From assembly GCA_934378195.1 (NCBI GenBank), contig CAKRPO010000002.1, forward strand, positions 1-64,000: a stretch of 64,000 nt of DNA. Direction: 5' to 3'. Position 1 is the stretch's first letter. Each line of letters opens with the position of its first letter. The position numbers were made by a program, and so were the translations under genes. This DNA is from an uncultured Blautia sp. GTDB lineage: Bacteria > Bacillota > Clostridia > Lachnospirales > Lachnospiraceae. Shown piece by piece: positions 32,915 through 42,220 of this stretch. The notes below the pieces were generated by a model that was not told the origin of the DNA, searched no databases, and worked only from the letters and a program-made list of their open reading frames with translations.

Positions 32915-34102
32915 ATGGCACAGTTAAACAACAAGGAACTGACAACACTTCCGGTAGGAAGGCTGGGACTTATTCCCCTCGATAGCTGCCGTCCCCTTGG
33001 CGAAAAAGTAAATGAATGGCTTGTAAAATGGAGAAAAGAGCGTAAGAACCCGGAATTCGGCACCTGCGCTTTTGAAGGATATCAGCGTGATTCCTACCTC
33101 ATCAATGTTAAGACCCCTCGTTTCGGTTCCGGTGAAGGTAAAGGCGAGATCAGCGAATCCGTACGTGGGGATGATATTTATGTTATGGTTGATGTTTGCA
33201 ACCACAGCATCAATTATTCCATCAGCGGATACACCAATATGATGTCTCCGGACGACCATTTCCAGGATCTGAAGCGTGCGATCGCTGCTGTTGGCGGCAA
33301 AGCCCGCAGAATCAACGTTATCATGCCATACCTTTATGAAAGCCGTCAGAGCAAACGTGTCGGACGTGAATCTCTTGACTGTGCATCTGCACTGCAGGAA
33401 CTGATCAATATGGGCGTAGAAAATATCATCACCTTCGATGCTCATGACGCACGTGTACAGAATGCTACTCCTCTGCATGGTTTCGAGACCATCCAGCCGT
33501 CATATCAGTTCGTCAAAGCACTCCTCAAGAATGAAAAGGGACTTCACATTGACAATGAACATTTCATGATCATCAGCCCGGACGAAGGAAGCATGCGCAG
33601 AGCAATCTACCTTGCCAACGTTCTTGGTGTGGATATGGGTATGTACTACAGACGTCTCGACTATACCAAAGTAGTCAAAGGCCGTCATCCAATCGCTGCA
33701 TATGAATTCCTCGGACCAAAACTCGAGGGCAAAGATGTTATCCTCATCGACGATATGATTTCCTCCGGAAGCAGCATCCTTGAGATTGCCTCCCTTCTTA
33801 AGAAACGTGGTGCAGGCAAGATCTTTATCTGTACAACCTTCGGTCTCTTCACAGAAGGAATGGAGAAATTTGATGCCGCATATGCAAAGGGAACCTTTGA
33901 TAAACTCCTTACAACCAACCTCGTTTATCAGGATCCGGAGCTTCTCGCAAGAGACTATTACATCAGCTGTGATCTGAGCAAATACATTGCCCTGATCATT
34001 GATACACTGAATCACGATATGTCTGTCAGCCATCTGCTCAACCCGGCAGACAGAATCAAGAGATGTGTCAGCAACTACATGGCTCAGTACGACAAGAAAT
34101 AA
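32915..34102 (+). CDS. prs: Ribose-phosphate pyrophosphokinase (long form)
   Basis: 395 residues, longer than the usual 310-320. It makes PRPP from ribose 5-phosphate and ATP for nucleotide, His and Trp synthesis. Seen: GDDIYVMVDVCNHSINYSI, INVIMPYLYESRQSKR (flexible loop), FDAHDARVQNATPLHGFE, and the PRPP loop KDVILIDDMISSGSSILE in place of the common VDDxxDTGGT. The extra length is mostly a roughly 90-residue N-terminal part. RBS AGGAGG; the gene starts 3 bp after the helicase loader stop, so it is the last member of the operon. Confidence 0.92.
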   Translation: MAQLNNKELTTLPVGRLGLIPLDSCRPLGEKVNEWLVKWRKERKNPEFGTCAFEGYQRDSYLINVKTPRFGSGEGKGEISESVRGDDIYVMVDVCNHSINYSISGYTNMMSPDDHFQDLKRAIAAVGGKARRINVIMPYLYESRQSKRVGRESLDCASALQELINMGVENIITFDAHDARVQNATPLHGFETIQPSYQFVKALLKNEKGLHIDNEHFMIISPDEGSMRRAIYLANVLGVDMGMYYRRLDYTKVVKGRHPIAAYEFLGPKLEGKDVILIDDMISSGSSILEIASLLKKRGAGKIFICTTFGLFTEGMEKFDAAYAKGTFDKLLTTNLVYQDPELLARDYYISCDLSKYIALIIDTLNHDMSVSHLLNPADRIKRCVSNYMAQYDKK

Positions 34103-34112
34103 TACAGAATCC

Positions 34113-34149
34113 AAAAGGGATGAAGACCATTGGCCTTCATCCCTTTTTT
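34113..34149 (+). terminator. Terminator of the dnaD-dnaI-prs operon
   Basis: AAAAGGGATGAAG (34113-34125) pairs with CTTCATCCC (34136-34144), followed by a run of T. Confidence 0.92.
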
Positions 34150-34163
34150 AAGATCTCTTCTAT

Positions 34164-34197
34164 TATATCAGATGGGAGTCATCTCACATCTGATATA
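34164..34197 (+). repeat. Nested-palindrome element, copy 3 (internally deleted)
   Basis: The outer arms TATATCAGATG/CATCTGATATA are identical to copy 1 at 22418, but the interior is reduced to GGAGTCATCTCA. It overlaps the last codons and stop of the YhaN-like gene. Confidence 0.75.
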
Positions 34198-35671
34198 TCT
34201 CATTCACTGCAATCCCTGATCTTTGCAGTACATCCAGTTCCTGTTTCTTGCTCGTACTTAAGATGACCTGTCTGTCTGCCTCCACGATCCAGGAAACCGC
34301 CTTTTTCATCCTTTCCGGATCAAAGGCACAGAACATTTCATCAAAGATGACCGGAAGTCTCTCTGTGCCGCACAGGAGCTCTCCTGCTGCCAGTCTCATT
34401 GCCAGATAAATCTGTTCGACCACGATCAGACGCAAGTTCTCAATCGGTGTCAGCTCATTGCCGGTATCTACACGGATATGAAATTCCTCATCAATCAGAA
34501 GTTCATGACATGTTCCACCCGTGATTCCCCGAAGGATCTCGGACATTGTCCGCACCAGCTGATTTCCTGTCTGTTGATAAATCTTCCCTGACAATTTCTC
34601 GATCGTCTCCATCGCAAGATTCAGCGCATCAATCTCCACTTCTTCCATCAGAGGAAGATATGCATATTCTTCCATCTCCCGGAGTTCTTCTGTCAGATTG
34701 GAAAGTTCCATATTTTTTTCGCGCAGTTCCACTTCCAGACTGCTCCGACCGCCCTCCAGTTTATTCTGCCTTGTGACCCACCTGGTTTTCATCCTTCTGC
34801 GTTTTTCCAGTTCACGAACTGTACGCATCTCAAAATTCAGTTCTGTAACAAATGCCAGAACCCCGGCAACACCTACCAGTACCGCCGGAAGGACCTTCTC
34901 TGTTCCCAGAATCAGAAACAATACACCTGCCAGCACAGCCAGTACCGTTGCTCCCATGCCGACAATCTGTGCCCGATTCTTTGTCTCAAGAGCAAAGATC
35001 CTTGCATCCAGCATCTGATAGCCATTGCTCTCTTCATTCATACGAAAGGCCGTCTCCTGCTCGCCCAGCTGAAGCTTCTGTTCTTCTACATCCCGGATCT
35101 CCCGGCGAAGTTTCCGGATCTGTGAGGCAATCTTGTCCTTTGAGAGCTTGTCTGCCTTTTTGCGGCGTTCCACCTGTACCTGATAACCCTTTCGTGCCAT
35201 CTTAAGCCGCTGTGCAGTCTTACCCAGATCAACAGAACAGTCACCCGTCGTCTGAAATCCGCTCATCTGTTTCTGCACTTCACGTACGATCTCAGCACCT
35301 GTATTTCCCTTTAGCGGCGCGATACAGATTGCATTCTCGTAAACAGCCTCACTGATTCCCAGCGCAGCCTTACTTTCACTGATGTGATCTGCATCCAGAA
35401 GTTCCCCACTCTCTTCACACATAAGCTCACTGTACGGTTCTTCCCTGTGAAGATCACGTGTCAGGCGATAATTACGGCCACCACTTTCAAACCAGAGTAC
35501 TCCTGCATACGAAATATCTGTGCGCCCCAAAAGCATACATTCCACGAATGCCTGAATTTCTTTTCGGGTACCTTCTTTTTCTGTATAAAGGACATTGATA
35601 TCCGGTGAAAAAGTCAGTTTTTGATTATAAACGCTTCCAAAATCTTTGATTTCTATTTGTTTGATCTTCAT
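34184..35671 (-). CDS. SbcC/YhaN-like ATPase lacking a canonical P-loop
   Basis: 495 residues. The N-terminus IKQIEIKDFGSVYNQKLTF matches the RecF/SbcC/YhaN head, but the Walker A position reads LYTEKEGTRKEIQAF instead of GxxGxGKST. The Walker B is kept (LPVIFDEMFCAFDPERM), as is a signature-like LIVVEQIYLAMRLA. Between the heads are two short coiled coils around a pair of hydrophobic helices (about 233-275), as in YhaN-like proteins; the long SbcC coil is absent. The last residues IYQM and the stop are supplied by a dispersed repeat. It overlaps the upstream nuclease-like gene by 4 bp. Confidence 0.8.
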   Translation of the reverse strand: MKIKQIEIKDFGSVYNQKLTFSPDINVLYTEKEGTRKEIQAFVECMLLGRTDISYAGVLWFESGGRNYRLTRDLHREEPYSELMCEESGELLDADHISESKAALGISEAVYENAICIAPLKGNTGAEIVREVQKQMSGFQTTGDCSVDLGKTAQRLKMARKGYQVQVERRKKADKLSKDKIASQIRKLRREIRDVEEQKLQLGEQETAFRMNEESNGYQMLDARIFALETKNRAQIVGMGATVLAVLAGVLFLILGTEKVLPAVLVGVAGVLAFVTELNFEMRTVRELEKRRRMKTRWVTRQNKLEGGRSSLEVELREKNMELSNLTEELREMEEYAYLPLMEEVEIDALNLAMETIEKLSGKIYQQTGNQLVRTMSEILRGITGGTCHELLIDEEFHIRVDTGNELTPIENLRLIVVEQIYLAMRLAAGELLCGTERLPVIFDEMFCAFDPERMKKAVSWIVEADRQVILSTSKKQELDVLQRSGIAVNEIYQM

Positions 35672-36747
35672 ATTCGTTTCCTGTCACTGGTCAGGACCTT
35701 TGTATTCAAAAGTGCCTGAAGACCATAGTAGAGCGCCTTCTTCTCTACCACCGTCAGATCTTTCTTTAAAAAAATTTTGATGTAATCACCGATCAGCGTT
35801 CCTCTGTACTGACGGTACAGACTCTCCAGCTGATATGCCGGACGTGACTCGTCCATAATCTCCACAATGTTTCCAAGCCCGTGAAGACGTTCCGGAAGAA
35901 GTACATTATCCGGAGAAACTTTGCCCTTGATGATCAGTCGATAAATATTTCTGCCGCCACGCTTCATCACTTCCATACGCAGCATTTCCTCAAGAGTATA
36001 CTGTGTTGTATCCTGATCTACCGTGAGGACCAGATTCTGATAAGAGCGCAAAGCAAACGGGCGCAGTTTCAGACTGATCGTCCCCTCATCAAAGGTGCCT
36101 TCTATATAACCATGCTTTCCGAGATCGTTGCGATTCTGAGGTTCCAGTGCGCCTGAATAAACAATCTTGTCCCGGCTCACGGTATGCGGTTTATGCGAAT
36201 GTCCCAGTGCAATATAGTCAAATCCTGCTGCGGACAATCTGGTAAAATCCATCGGACAACATCCGATTTCTCCACCATGTGCAAGCAGTACATGAAAGCC
36301 TGGTTTATTCTCGGGGGTCCAGTTATCGTATAATGGTGTCCGGATCTCCGGATGTTCGAAACTTAATCCGTATACAAACACCTGTTTTTCCGGAATCTCC
36401 ACACAGGACTGCTGCTCCTTATCAAAAAATGTCACATTCTGAGGCCAGTTGAAATTCCTGTAAAAAGAATCTTCCTTTATATAGTCATGATCTCCTGCCA
36501 TCAGAAAAACTCTGGTATCCGGTACAGACGCAAACAAATCGCCAACTTCTCTCAGTTCTCTGAGAAGAGGCTGACGATGAAAAAGGTCACCGGCTATAAA
36601 CAACAAATCCACCGGATTCTTGCGGATACCCGCAATGACCCGGCGGAATGTTTCCCAGATTTCTTCTTCCCTCTCATGACTCCATGGACAGCCCCTGTCC
36701 GGGACTGCTCCCAGATGTACATCTGAAAGATGAATAAATCTAATCAT
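35668..36747 (-). CDS. SbcD/YhaO-like DNA repair metallophosphoesterase
   Basis: 359 residues. Calcineurin-like phosphoesterase motifs in order: FIHLSDVHLG, LFIAGDLFHR, FLMAGDHDYI, LLAHGGEIG and YIALGHSHKPH. Motif III is GDHD where Mre11/SbcD normally have GNHD. The C-terminal region (about 235-359) resembles the capping part of YhaO. Start at 36747: AAGGAG lies 10 bases upstream, and the motif-bearing N-terminus starts at once. The stop overlaps the ATPase start (ATGA), so the two are translationally coupled and likely form one complex. Confidence 0.85.
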   Translation of the reverse strand: MIRFIHLSDVHLGAVPDRGCPWSHEREEEIWETFRRVIAGIRKNPVDLLFIAGDLFHRQPLLRELREVGDLFASVPDTRVFLMAGDHDYIKEDSFYRNFNWPQNVTFFDKEQQSCVEIPEKQVFVYGLSFEHPEIRTPLYDNWTPENKPGFHVLLAHGGEIGCCPMDFTRLSAAGFDYIALGHSHKPHTVSRDKIVYSGALEPQNRNDLGKHGYIEGTFDEGTISLKLRPFALRSYQNLVLTVDQDTTQYTLEEMLRMEVMKRGGRNIYRLIIKGKVSPDNVLLPERLHGLGNIVEIMDESRPAYQLESLYRQYRGTLIGDYIKIFLKKDLTVVEKKALYYGLQALLNTKVLTSDRKRI

Positions 36748-36769
36748 GCAAAAACGACTCCTTATAAAC

Positions 36770-36787
36770 GGTAACACTTCCGTTACC
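36770..36787. repeat. Palindrome GGTAAC-acttcc-GTTACC
   Basis: 6-bp perfect arms (8 bp with mismatches) in the 53-bp gap between asnS and the nuclease-like gene. It is loosely related to the GTTACTGTTCACAG repeat family. Confidence 0.45.
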
Positions 36788-36800
36788 TGTCATGTGATTC

Positions 36801-38192
36801 TTACAGATCACAGTTATTGACTGTTCTCGGGAATGGGATCACGTCACGGATATTACCCATACCGGTCAGATACATAACGCAACGCTCAAATCCAAGGCCA
36901 AATCCGGAATGACGTGTAGAACCATACTTACGAAGATCCATGTAGAACTGGTAATCTTCTGATTTCAGTCCCATCTCATCCATACGTACTTTAAGCTTAT
37001 CGTAGTCATCCTCTCTCTGGCTTCCTCCGATGATCTCACCGATTCCAGGTACAAGGCAGTCCATAGCAGCAACGGTCTTGCCATCTTCATTCTGCTTCAT
37101 ATAGAATGCTTTGATTTCCTTCGGATAATCAGTAACAAATACCGGTTTCTTGAAAATCTGCTCTGTCAGATAACGCTCATGCTCTGTCTGCAGGTCACAT
37201 CCCCAGAATACTTTGTAATCAAATTTATCGTTATTTTTCTCCAGAAGTTCAATTGCTTCTGTGTAAGTTACATGTCCAAACTCCGAATCCACTACATGAT
37301 TCAGACGATCCAGAAGACCTTTGTCAATAAAGGAATTGAAGAAGTTCATTTCTTCCGGAGCATTCTCCATCACGTAACGGATCACATATTTCAGCATCTC
37401 CTCAGCCAGATCCATATTGTCATCCAGATCTGCAAATGCACATTCCGGCTCGATCATCCAGAACTCAGCTGCATGACGTGTAGTGTTGGAATTTTCAGCA
37501 CGGAAAGTCGGTCCAAATGTATAGATATTACGGAAAGCCTGTGCATAAGTCTCACCGTTCAGCTGACCGCTTACTGTAAGATTAGTCTCTTTGCCAAAGA
37601 AATCCTGGCTGTAATCTACAGTACCGTCTTCATTCAGCGGTGGATTCTTCATATCCAGTGTAGTAACCTGGAACATCTCTCCGGCACCTTCACAGTCACT
37701 TCCTGTGATCAGTGGTGTGTGAACATAGACAAATCCTCTTTCCTGGAAGAATTTGTGGATTGCATATGCACAGAGGGAACGTACACGGAATACAGCCTGG
37801 AATGTATTGGTTCTCGGTCTTAAGTGTGTCATGGTTCTTAAGTATTCGAGTGTGTGACGTTTCTTCTGAAGCGGATAATCCGGTGCAGATGCACCCTCTA
37901 CCTGTACTTCATCTGCCTGGATCTCAAATGGCTGCTTTGCTTCCGGTGTCGGAACCAGAGTACCCTTGACAATGATTGCCGCACCTACATTAAGCTTGCT
38001 GATCTCAGCGAAGTTCGGCATATTGTCATGATATACAACCTGCAGTGTCTCAAAGAATGTACCATCATGCAGTACGATAAATCCAAAAGCCTTGGAACCA
38101 CGTACGCTTCGTACCCATCCTCCTACTGTCACTTCCTTGTTCAGGTATTCTTCTCTGTTTTTATAAATTTCTTTTACAGTTGTGAGCTTCAT
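36801..38192 (-). CDS. asnS: Asparagine--tRNA ligase
   Basis: 463 residues. An N-terminal OB-fold anticodon domain ([20 protein letters not shown], about 20-39) is followed by a class II catalytic core: motif 2 [20 protein letters not shown], and motif 3 [20 protein letters not shown] near the end. The length, NSNTTRH rather than the AspRS signature, and absence of the GAD insertion identify AsnRS. RBS GAGAGGT. Promoter at 38240-38268. I looked for a T-box leader in the 148-bp upstream gap and did not see one. Confidence 0.95.
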   Translation of the reverse strand: MKLTTVKEIYKNREEYLNKEVTVGGWVRSVRGSKAFGFIVLHDGTFFETLQVVYHDNMPNFAEISKLNVGAAIIVKGTLVPTPEAKQPFEIQADEVQVEGASAPDYPLQKKRHTLEYLRTMTHLRPRTNTFQAVFRVRSLCAYAIHKFFQERGFVYVHTPLITGSDCEGAGEMFQVTTLDMKNPPLNEDGTVDYSQDFFGKETNLTVSGQLNGETYAQAFRNIYTFGPTFRAENSNTTRHAAEFWMIEPECAFADLDDNMDLAEEMLKYVIRYVMENAPEEMNFFNSFIDKGLLDRLNHVVDSEFGHVTYTEAIELLEKNNDKFDYKVFWGCDLQTEHERYLTEQIFKKPVFVTDYPKEIKAFYMKQNEDGKTVAAMDCLVPGIGEIIGGSQREDDYDKLKVRMDEMGLKSEDYQFYMDLRKYGSTRHSGFGLGFERCVMYLTGMGNIRDVIPFPRTVNNCDL

Positions 38193-38239
38193 AATCTATA
38201 CTACCTCTCTGTTTAATCATTTCTCATCCAATGAACTCT

Positions 38240-38268
38240 AGTATAGACTATTCCGCAGATTCCTGCAA
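38240..38268 (-). promoter_or_regulatory. asnS promoter
   Basis: Minus-strand TTGCAG (38263-38268), a 17-base spacer and TATACT (38240-38245). Confidence 0.6.
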
Positions 38269-38307
38269 GGAGTAAATACAGAAGAACCCTTCTTTTTCCA
38301 ATGTTTT

Positions 38308-38325
38308 GTTACCGTTCACAGTAAC
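38308..38325. repeat. Copy of the dispersed GTTACTGTTCACAG repeat
   Basis: GTTACCGTTCACAGTAAC between the beta-propeller gene and asnS; this copy has the most complete palindrome (GTTAC/GTAAC). Confidence 0.65.
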
Positions 38326-38340
38326 AATGTTTTCTCATTT

Positions 38341-40401
38341 TTATTCGTTCCATTTCAAAGTATCGACAGATGCATAATCCTTCTGCATATTATAAGAAGC
38401 AATTCCCTTCTCTGTAACCAGATAAAACAGATCTCCAACATATACACCACGTACTCTCCGATAGTCCTGATAGCTCATATCATCATCAAACAGTTCACTG
38501 TTGTTTATGTTCAGATATACTTCCGATGAAAAGCCCTCTTTTTCGCTGTACGAAAACAGGCCATAGTAAAAATTCTCCTTCAAATCGTACGCATCATTGG
38601 TATTTCCATAAATTCCATAGGCAAATCCAAACAAATTCTTCTTTGGAGATGCCAGGATCGCACGATAGTTCTCGAGCGCATCACAGAAAGAGACATCTTT
38701 CAGGATAAAGCGGTCAGTCTCCTTAATATCTGTCGGATCAGACAGATCAAACATAGAGCATTTCATACCGGATACATTTCCGGTTTCCGGATCTGTCTCC
38801 CACCCGATCCCCAGAAGCTGGTTGTCTCCATAAAAATGCAGATATTCTGAAAATCCGGTAATCTTCAGTTCTCCGGTCACTTTCGGATTCTCCGGATCGG
38901 AAAGATCCACCGCAAAGAGCGGATCCGTATTCCGATATGTCACAAAGTATCCGGTCTTTCCCATAAAACGGGCAGATTTGATTTCTTCATTCTCTGCAAG
39001 ATTTTCGATCTTACCAATCGTCTTAAGCGTACTGTCCAGTATATACAGATTATTATCACGGGAATATTCACTGTAGTCTTCATCCCAGCCGCCTGCTGTT
39101 GTCACCACACGAAGATTTCCATCGTATTCATCCATCGAAAAGTTGTTGTTCAGTTCTCCCCTGACCGAACCTGTGGCACCATCTGTAAACTCTCCGGATT
39201 CATACCCAATTCGTGTGATCTCAGTACGTGTCTCCTTATCATTCCAGATTTCTGTAGCGGAATAAATATTGTCTGCGCTGACATAAAACGTATTGGCACT
39301 GCTTACCACTGCCATGATATCGGTCGCCTGGGCAGGCTGTTCCGGTGAAACCGCACCTGCTACCAGAAATACCTTGCCATTATAGGAAAAATCTTCTTCC
39401 GGTGTCGGAAGGTAAATATGGTCGCAACTGATATATTCCAGTCCGCTTCGTGGTACATAATATTGTATCTGATCTGCATCATTTCCTGTATCCGGAGAAT
39501 AAGAAGTAAAAAGATAGAGTCGTCCACCGTTTCTCCTGGAAGAAAGATACGATCCATCCTGCTGATAAGTGCCAGTCTTCTTTGGATGCTCTTTATTTGA
39601 GATATCATAAGTTTCTACAGAGACGGTCGTCACCGGCATGCTGTAGCTGGTACGAACTCCGTCTGTAGTGCTGTCAGCCATATTGCTGCTGTCCTCTGCG
39701 TTTTCTTCTGTATCGTCCTCCGTATCTGCCTCGTCACCCTTATCGGTTGATGGAAGGTTCAGACTTCCTTTATAAGTCACGTACTCTTCCTGCTGACGGA
39801 TCAGCTGCAGACATTCACCATCCACGTACATCTCTTTATAATCGGCACTGGCTTCTCCTTTGATCTCTCCCAGCAGTTTCATGGAAGCAGCATCTACGAT
39901 ACGAAGATTACCCTTACTGTCCAGAGCATAAATACAGGTACCGTCTGTCTTCACGATATCCGCTTCATCCACCAGCTCTTCCTGCGTATTCGTCGTTGAA
40001 TAATCTCCCTTATCCGAAGAATCATCCACACCAAACTCCGGATCGATCGGTTCCTCTGAACGTGATGCCTCCATGCTGTCTGTCGAAGCACCGTCTGCAC
40101 CGCTGTCCGCACTGATTCCTGCAGTATCCGCTGCAGACTCTTCAATCGTCATAACACGCGGCTGGATATTACTATAAGAAACATTATCTTTCCAGTCTTT
40201 TACCAACTCAAAGAGCTTCTCATAGCTTTCTGCGTGAGTAAGACCTTCAACCGGAGCCGTCGTCGAAAGAGGTGCCGGAGTTACCGTACTCTGCTCTTCC
40301 TGCTTCACAGAAGCTGTTCCCTTCCACATCGGAACTGTCCCGAATGCCACACCGCCTATCGCCAGAATTGCCACTGCCGTAAGTATATATCTTCCCTTCA
40401 T
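38341..40401 (-). CDS. Secreted beta-propeller domain protein
   Basis: 686 residues. The signal/anchor helix (YILTAVAILAIGGVAFGTVP) is followed by a low-complexity region and a large domain of the Beta_propel (PF09826-like) family. Its hallmark start is present: NTQEELVDEADIVKTDGTCI YALDSKGNL. Further strands read GSYLSSRRNGGRLYLFTSY, KTGYFVTYRNTDPLFAVDLS and HFYGDNQLLGIGWETDPETG. The family is extracytoplasmic with unknown ligand. RBS AAAGGAGG. It stands alone between asnS and the repeat-containing gap at 40402-40708. Confidence 0.85.
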   Translation of the reverse strand: MKGRYILTAVAILAIGGVAFGTVPMWKGTASVKQEEQSTVTPAPLSTTAPVEGLTHAESYEKLFELVKDWKDNVSYSNIQPRVMTIEESAADTAGISADSGADGASTDSMEASRSEEPIDPEFGVDDSSDKGDYSTTNTQEELVDEADIVKTDGTCIYALDSKGNLRIVDAASMKLLGEIKGEASADYKEMYVDGECLQLIRQQEEYVTYKGSLNLPSTDKGDEADTEDDTEENAEDSSNMADSTTDGVRTSYSMPVTTVSVETYDISNKEHPKKTGTYQQDGSYLSSRRNGGRLYLFTSYSPDTGNDADQIQYYVPRSGLEYISCDHIYLPTPEEDFSYNGKVFLVAGAVSPEQPAQATDIMAVVSSANTFYVSADNIYSATEIWNDKETRTEITRIGYESGEFTDGATGSVRGELNNNFSMDEYDGNLRVVTTAGGWDEDYSEYSRDNNLYILDSTLKTIGKIENLAENEEIKSARFMGKTGYFVTYRNTDPLFAVDLSDPENPKVTGELKITGFSEYLHFYGDNQLLGIGWETDPETGNVSGMKCSMFDLSDPTDIKETDRFILKDVSFCDALENYRAILASPKKNLFGFAYGIYGNTNDAYDLKENFYYGLFSYSEKEGFSSEVYLNINNSELFDDDMSYQDYRRVRGVYVGDLFYLVTEKGIASYNMQKDYASVDTLKWNE

Positions 40402-40539
40402 TGCATGCCTCCTTTGCTGAAATCTCGCCGTTTGTTTCTGTCACTGTTTTTATTTCTTTTAAAGAGCTGCTGTTTTAATTTATTTTAGCACAAGACAGGA
40501 CTCAGACTGTAATATCCGTTGCTGTTCATCTGGCGTTTT

Positions 40540-40591
40540 TTATCCCAGTCGAGAAGACTCCCACCTCTTTCAAGTAATGAGTAATAGCAAC
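40540..40591 (-). repeat. Nested-palindrome element, copy 4 (half copy)
   Basis: Matches one half of copy 2 (CAGTCGAGAAGACTCCCACC is shared exactly) with the hairpin arm degraded to CAAGTAATGAGTAATAGCAA. The other half is absent. Confidence 0.7.
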
Positions 40592-40661
40592 AGACAGGGA
40601 CCTGAAGTTTTGCAGAATTATGCTTTCTGATAATCTCTCAAACTCCAGATCCCTGTCTTTT
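40592..40661. terminator. Long inverted repeat after galT
   Basis: AGACAGGGA (40592-40600) pairs with TCCCTGTCT (40650-40658), with further pairing inside. Four T residues follow on the plus strand only, so its action on galT is uncertain. Confidence 0.4.
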
Positions 40662-40708
40662 GTATAGTATTTTTTTCGACTTAAACCAGTATTTCTGTGA
40701 GCTGCACT

Positions 40709-42199
40709 TTACAGTGCTTCCACAAATCTCATAAATGCTTCTCTGCCTTCCGGTGTGCATTTATATACACCTGCATCTTCAAGAACATGTGTAAATACGA
40801 TACCAACTTCTTTCTGAAGGATCTCATGCACATTATCCTTGTTGATATCCTTGTATTTCGGAAGGAATTCTTTGGCCCATGCAGCATGTTTCTCAATCTT
40901 TTCGTTGGACGCAATATCCTTACCTTCCAGAATGTATTCTTCCAGAAGTTCCAGTTCCTCTTTCAGTCTTGCCGGAAGAACTGCCAGACCCATAACCTCG
41001 ATCAGACCGATGTTCTCTTTCTTGATATGGTGATACTCTGCATGCGGATGATATACGCCGAGCGGATTTTCCTCTGTTGTGATATTGTTTCTCAGAGTCA
41101 GATCCAGTTCGAACATATCTCCGACTTTACGTGCGATCGGTGTGATCGTGTTGTGCGGCTCTCCGTCTGTCTCTGCAAAGATGAATGCAGCTTCATCCGT
41201 ATATCCTCTCCAGACTTCCAGCACATGAGTTGCCAGATCTACCAGTCGTGCGGAATCTTTGTGGCGGATACGAAGTACGGATAACGGCCATTTAACGATA
41301 CCAGCCTCCACATCTTCAAATCCCGGAATGGTCACATGCTTCTCGATCGGTGCTTTTGCCATCGCGAAGGTGTAATGTCCACCCTGGAAATGATCATGGC
41401 TTAAGATGGAGCCGCCAACGATCGGAAGATCTGCATTGGATCCCAGGAAATAATGTGGGAACAGTTTGACAAAATCAAACAGTTTGATAAATGTATTTCT
41501 CTCGATCTTCATCGGTGTGTGATGGCTGTTAAATACGATGCAGTGCTCATTGTAGTATACATATGGAGAATACTGGAATCCCCACGGCGTATCATTGATC
41601 GTGATCGGAATGATTCTGTGGTTCTGTCTTGCCGGATGATTGACACGTCCTGCATATCCTTCATTTTCCGGACAGAGAAGACATTTCGGATAACTGCTCG
41701 CCTTGGCATTCTTTGCTGCTGCGATCGCCTTTGGATCTTTTTCCGGTTTGGAAAGGTTAATCGTAATATCAATCTCTCCATACGGGCTGTCTACTTTCCA
41801 TTTCTGATCTTTCTTTACGCGATAGCGGCGGATGTAGTTGCTGTCCTGACTTAATTTATAGAAGTAATCTGTAGCTTCTACCGGATTGTTCTGATACTTG
41901 TCCCAGAACTCCTTCTGTACCTGTGCCGGACGAGGCATCAGACAGTTCATCAGTCTGGTATCAAAAAGATCACGATACACAACGCTGTCTTCAATCAGGT
42001 TTCGCTTTACGGCTTCATCCAGAAGCTCATCTAAAGTTTCTTCCAGATCCACATTGGAAAAAGTTTCTTCCGGTTCTACATATTCGTCTTCATGGAACAC
42101 ATCCAGAAGAAGATTGATCGTGTAATTCTTTTCACATACCGGAACCAGTCCTGTTTCTATTCCATACTGTACAAGTTTCGTAATACTTTTGCTTAACAT
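40709..42199 (-). CDS. galT: UDP-glucose--hexose-1-phosphate uridylyltransferase (Firmicutes class)
   Basis: 496 residues, the long GalT class of low-GC Gram-positives rather than the 350-residue E. coli class. Seen: the Cys-containing KCLLCPENEGYAGRVNHPAR, CIVFNSHHTPM, the active-site region GGSILSHDHFQGGHYTFAMA and PLGVYHPHAEYHHIKKENIG. It transfers UMP between glucose and galactose 1-phosphates in the Leloir pathway. RBS AGGGGG. No galK or galE is adjacent. The next gene upstream (42221) has a 21-bp gap and could be co-transcribed. Confidence 0.95.
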   Translation of the reverse strand: MLSKSITKLVQYGIETGLVPVCEKNYTINLLLDVFHEDEYVEPEETFSNVDLEETLDELLDEAVKRNLIEDSVVYRDLFDTRLMNCLMPRPAQVQKEFWDKYQNNPVEATDYFYKLSQDSNYIRRYRVKKDQKWKVDSPYGEIDITINLSKPEKDPKAIAAAKNAKASSYPKCLLCPENEGYAGRVNHPARQNHRIIPITINDTPWGFQYSPYVYYNEHCIVFNSHHTPMKIERNTFIKLFDFVKLFPHYFLGSNADLPIVGGSILSHDHFQGGHYTFAMAKAPIEKHVTIPGFEDVEAGIVKWPLSVLRIRHKDSARLVDLATHVLEVWRGYTDEAAFIFAETDGEPHNTITPIARKVGDMFELDLTLRNNITTEENPLGVYHPHAEYHHIKKENIGLIEVMGLAVLPARLKEELELLEEYILEGKDIASNEKIEKHAAWAKEFLPKYKDINKDNVHEILQKEVGIVFTHVLEDAGVYKCTPEGREAFMRFVEAL

Positions 42200-42220
42200 A
42201 AGCCTGTCCCCCTGTTAAAT

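Noticed and set aside
38193-38340. T-box leader in front of asnS
   Set aside because: No specifier stem, T-box sequence or terminator/antiterminator pair is visible; the gap is short and holds an ordinary promoter and a repeat copy.
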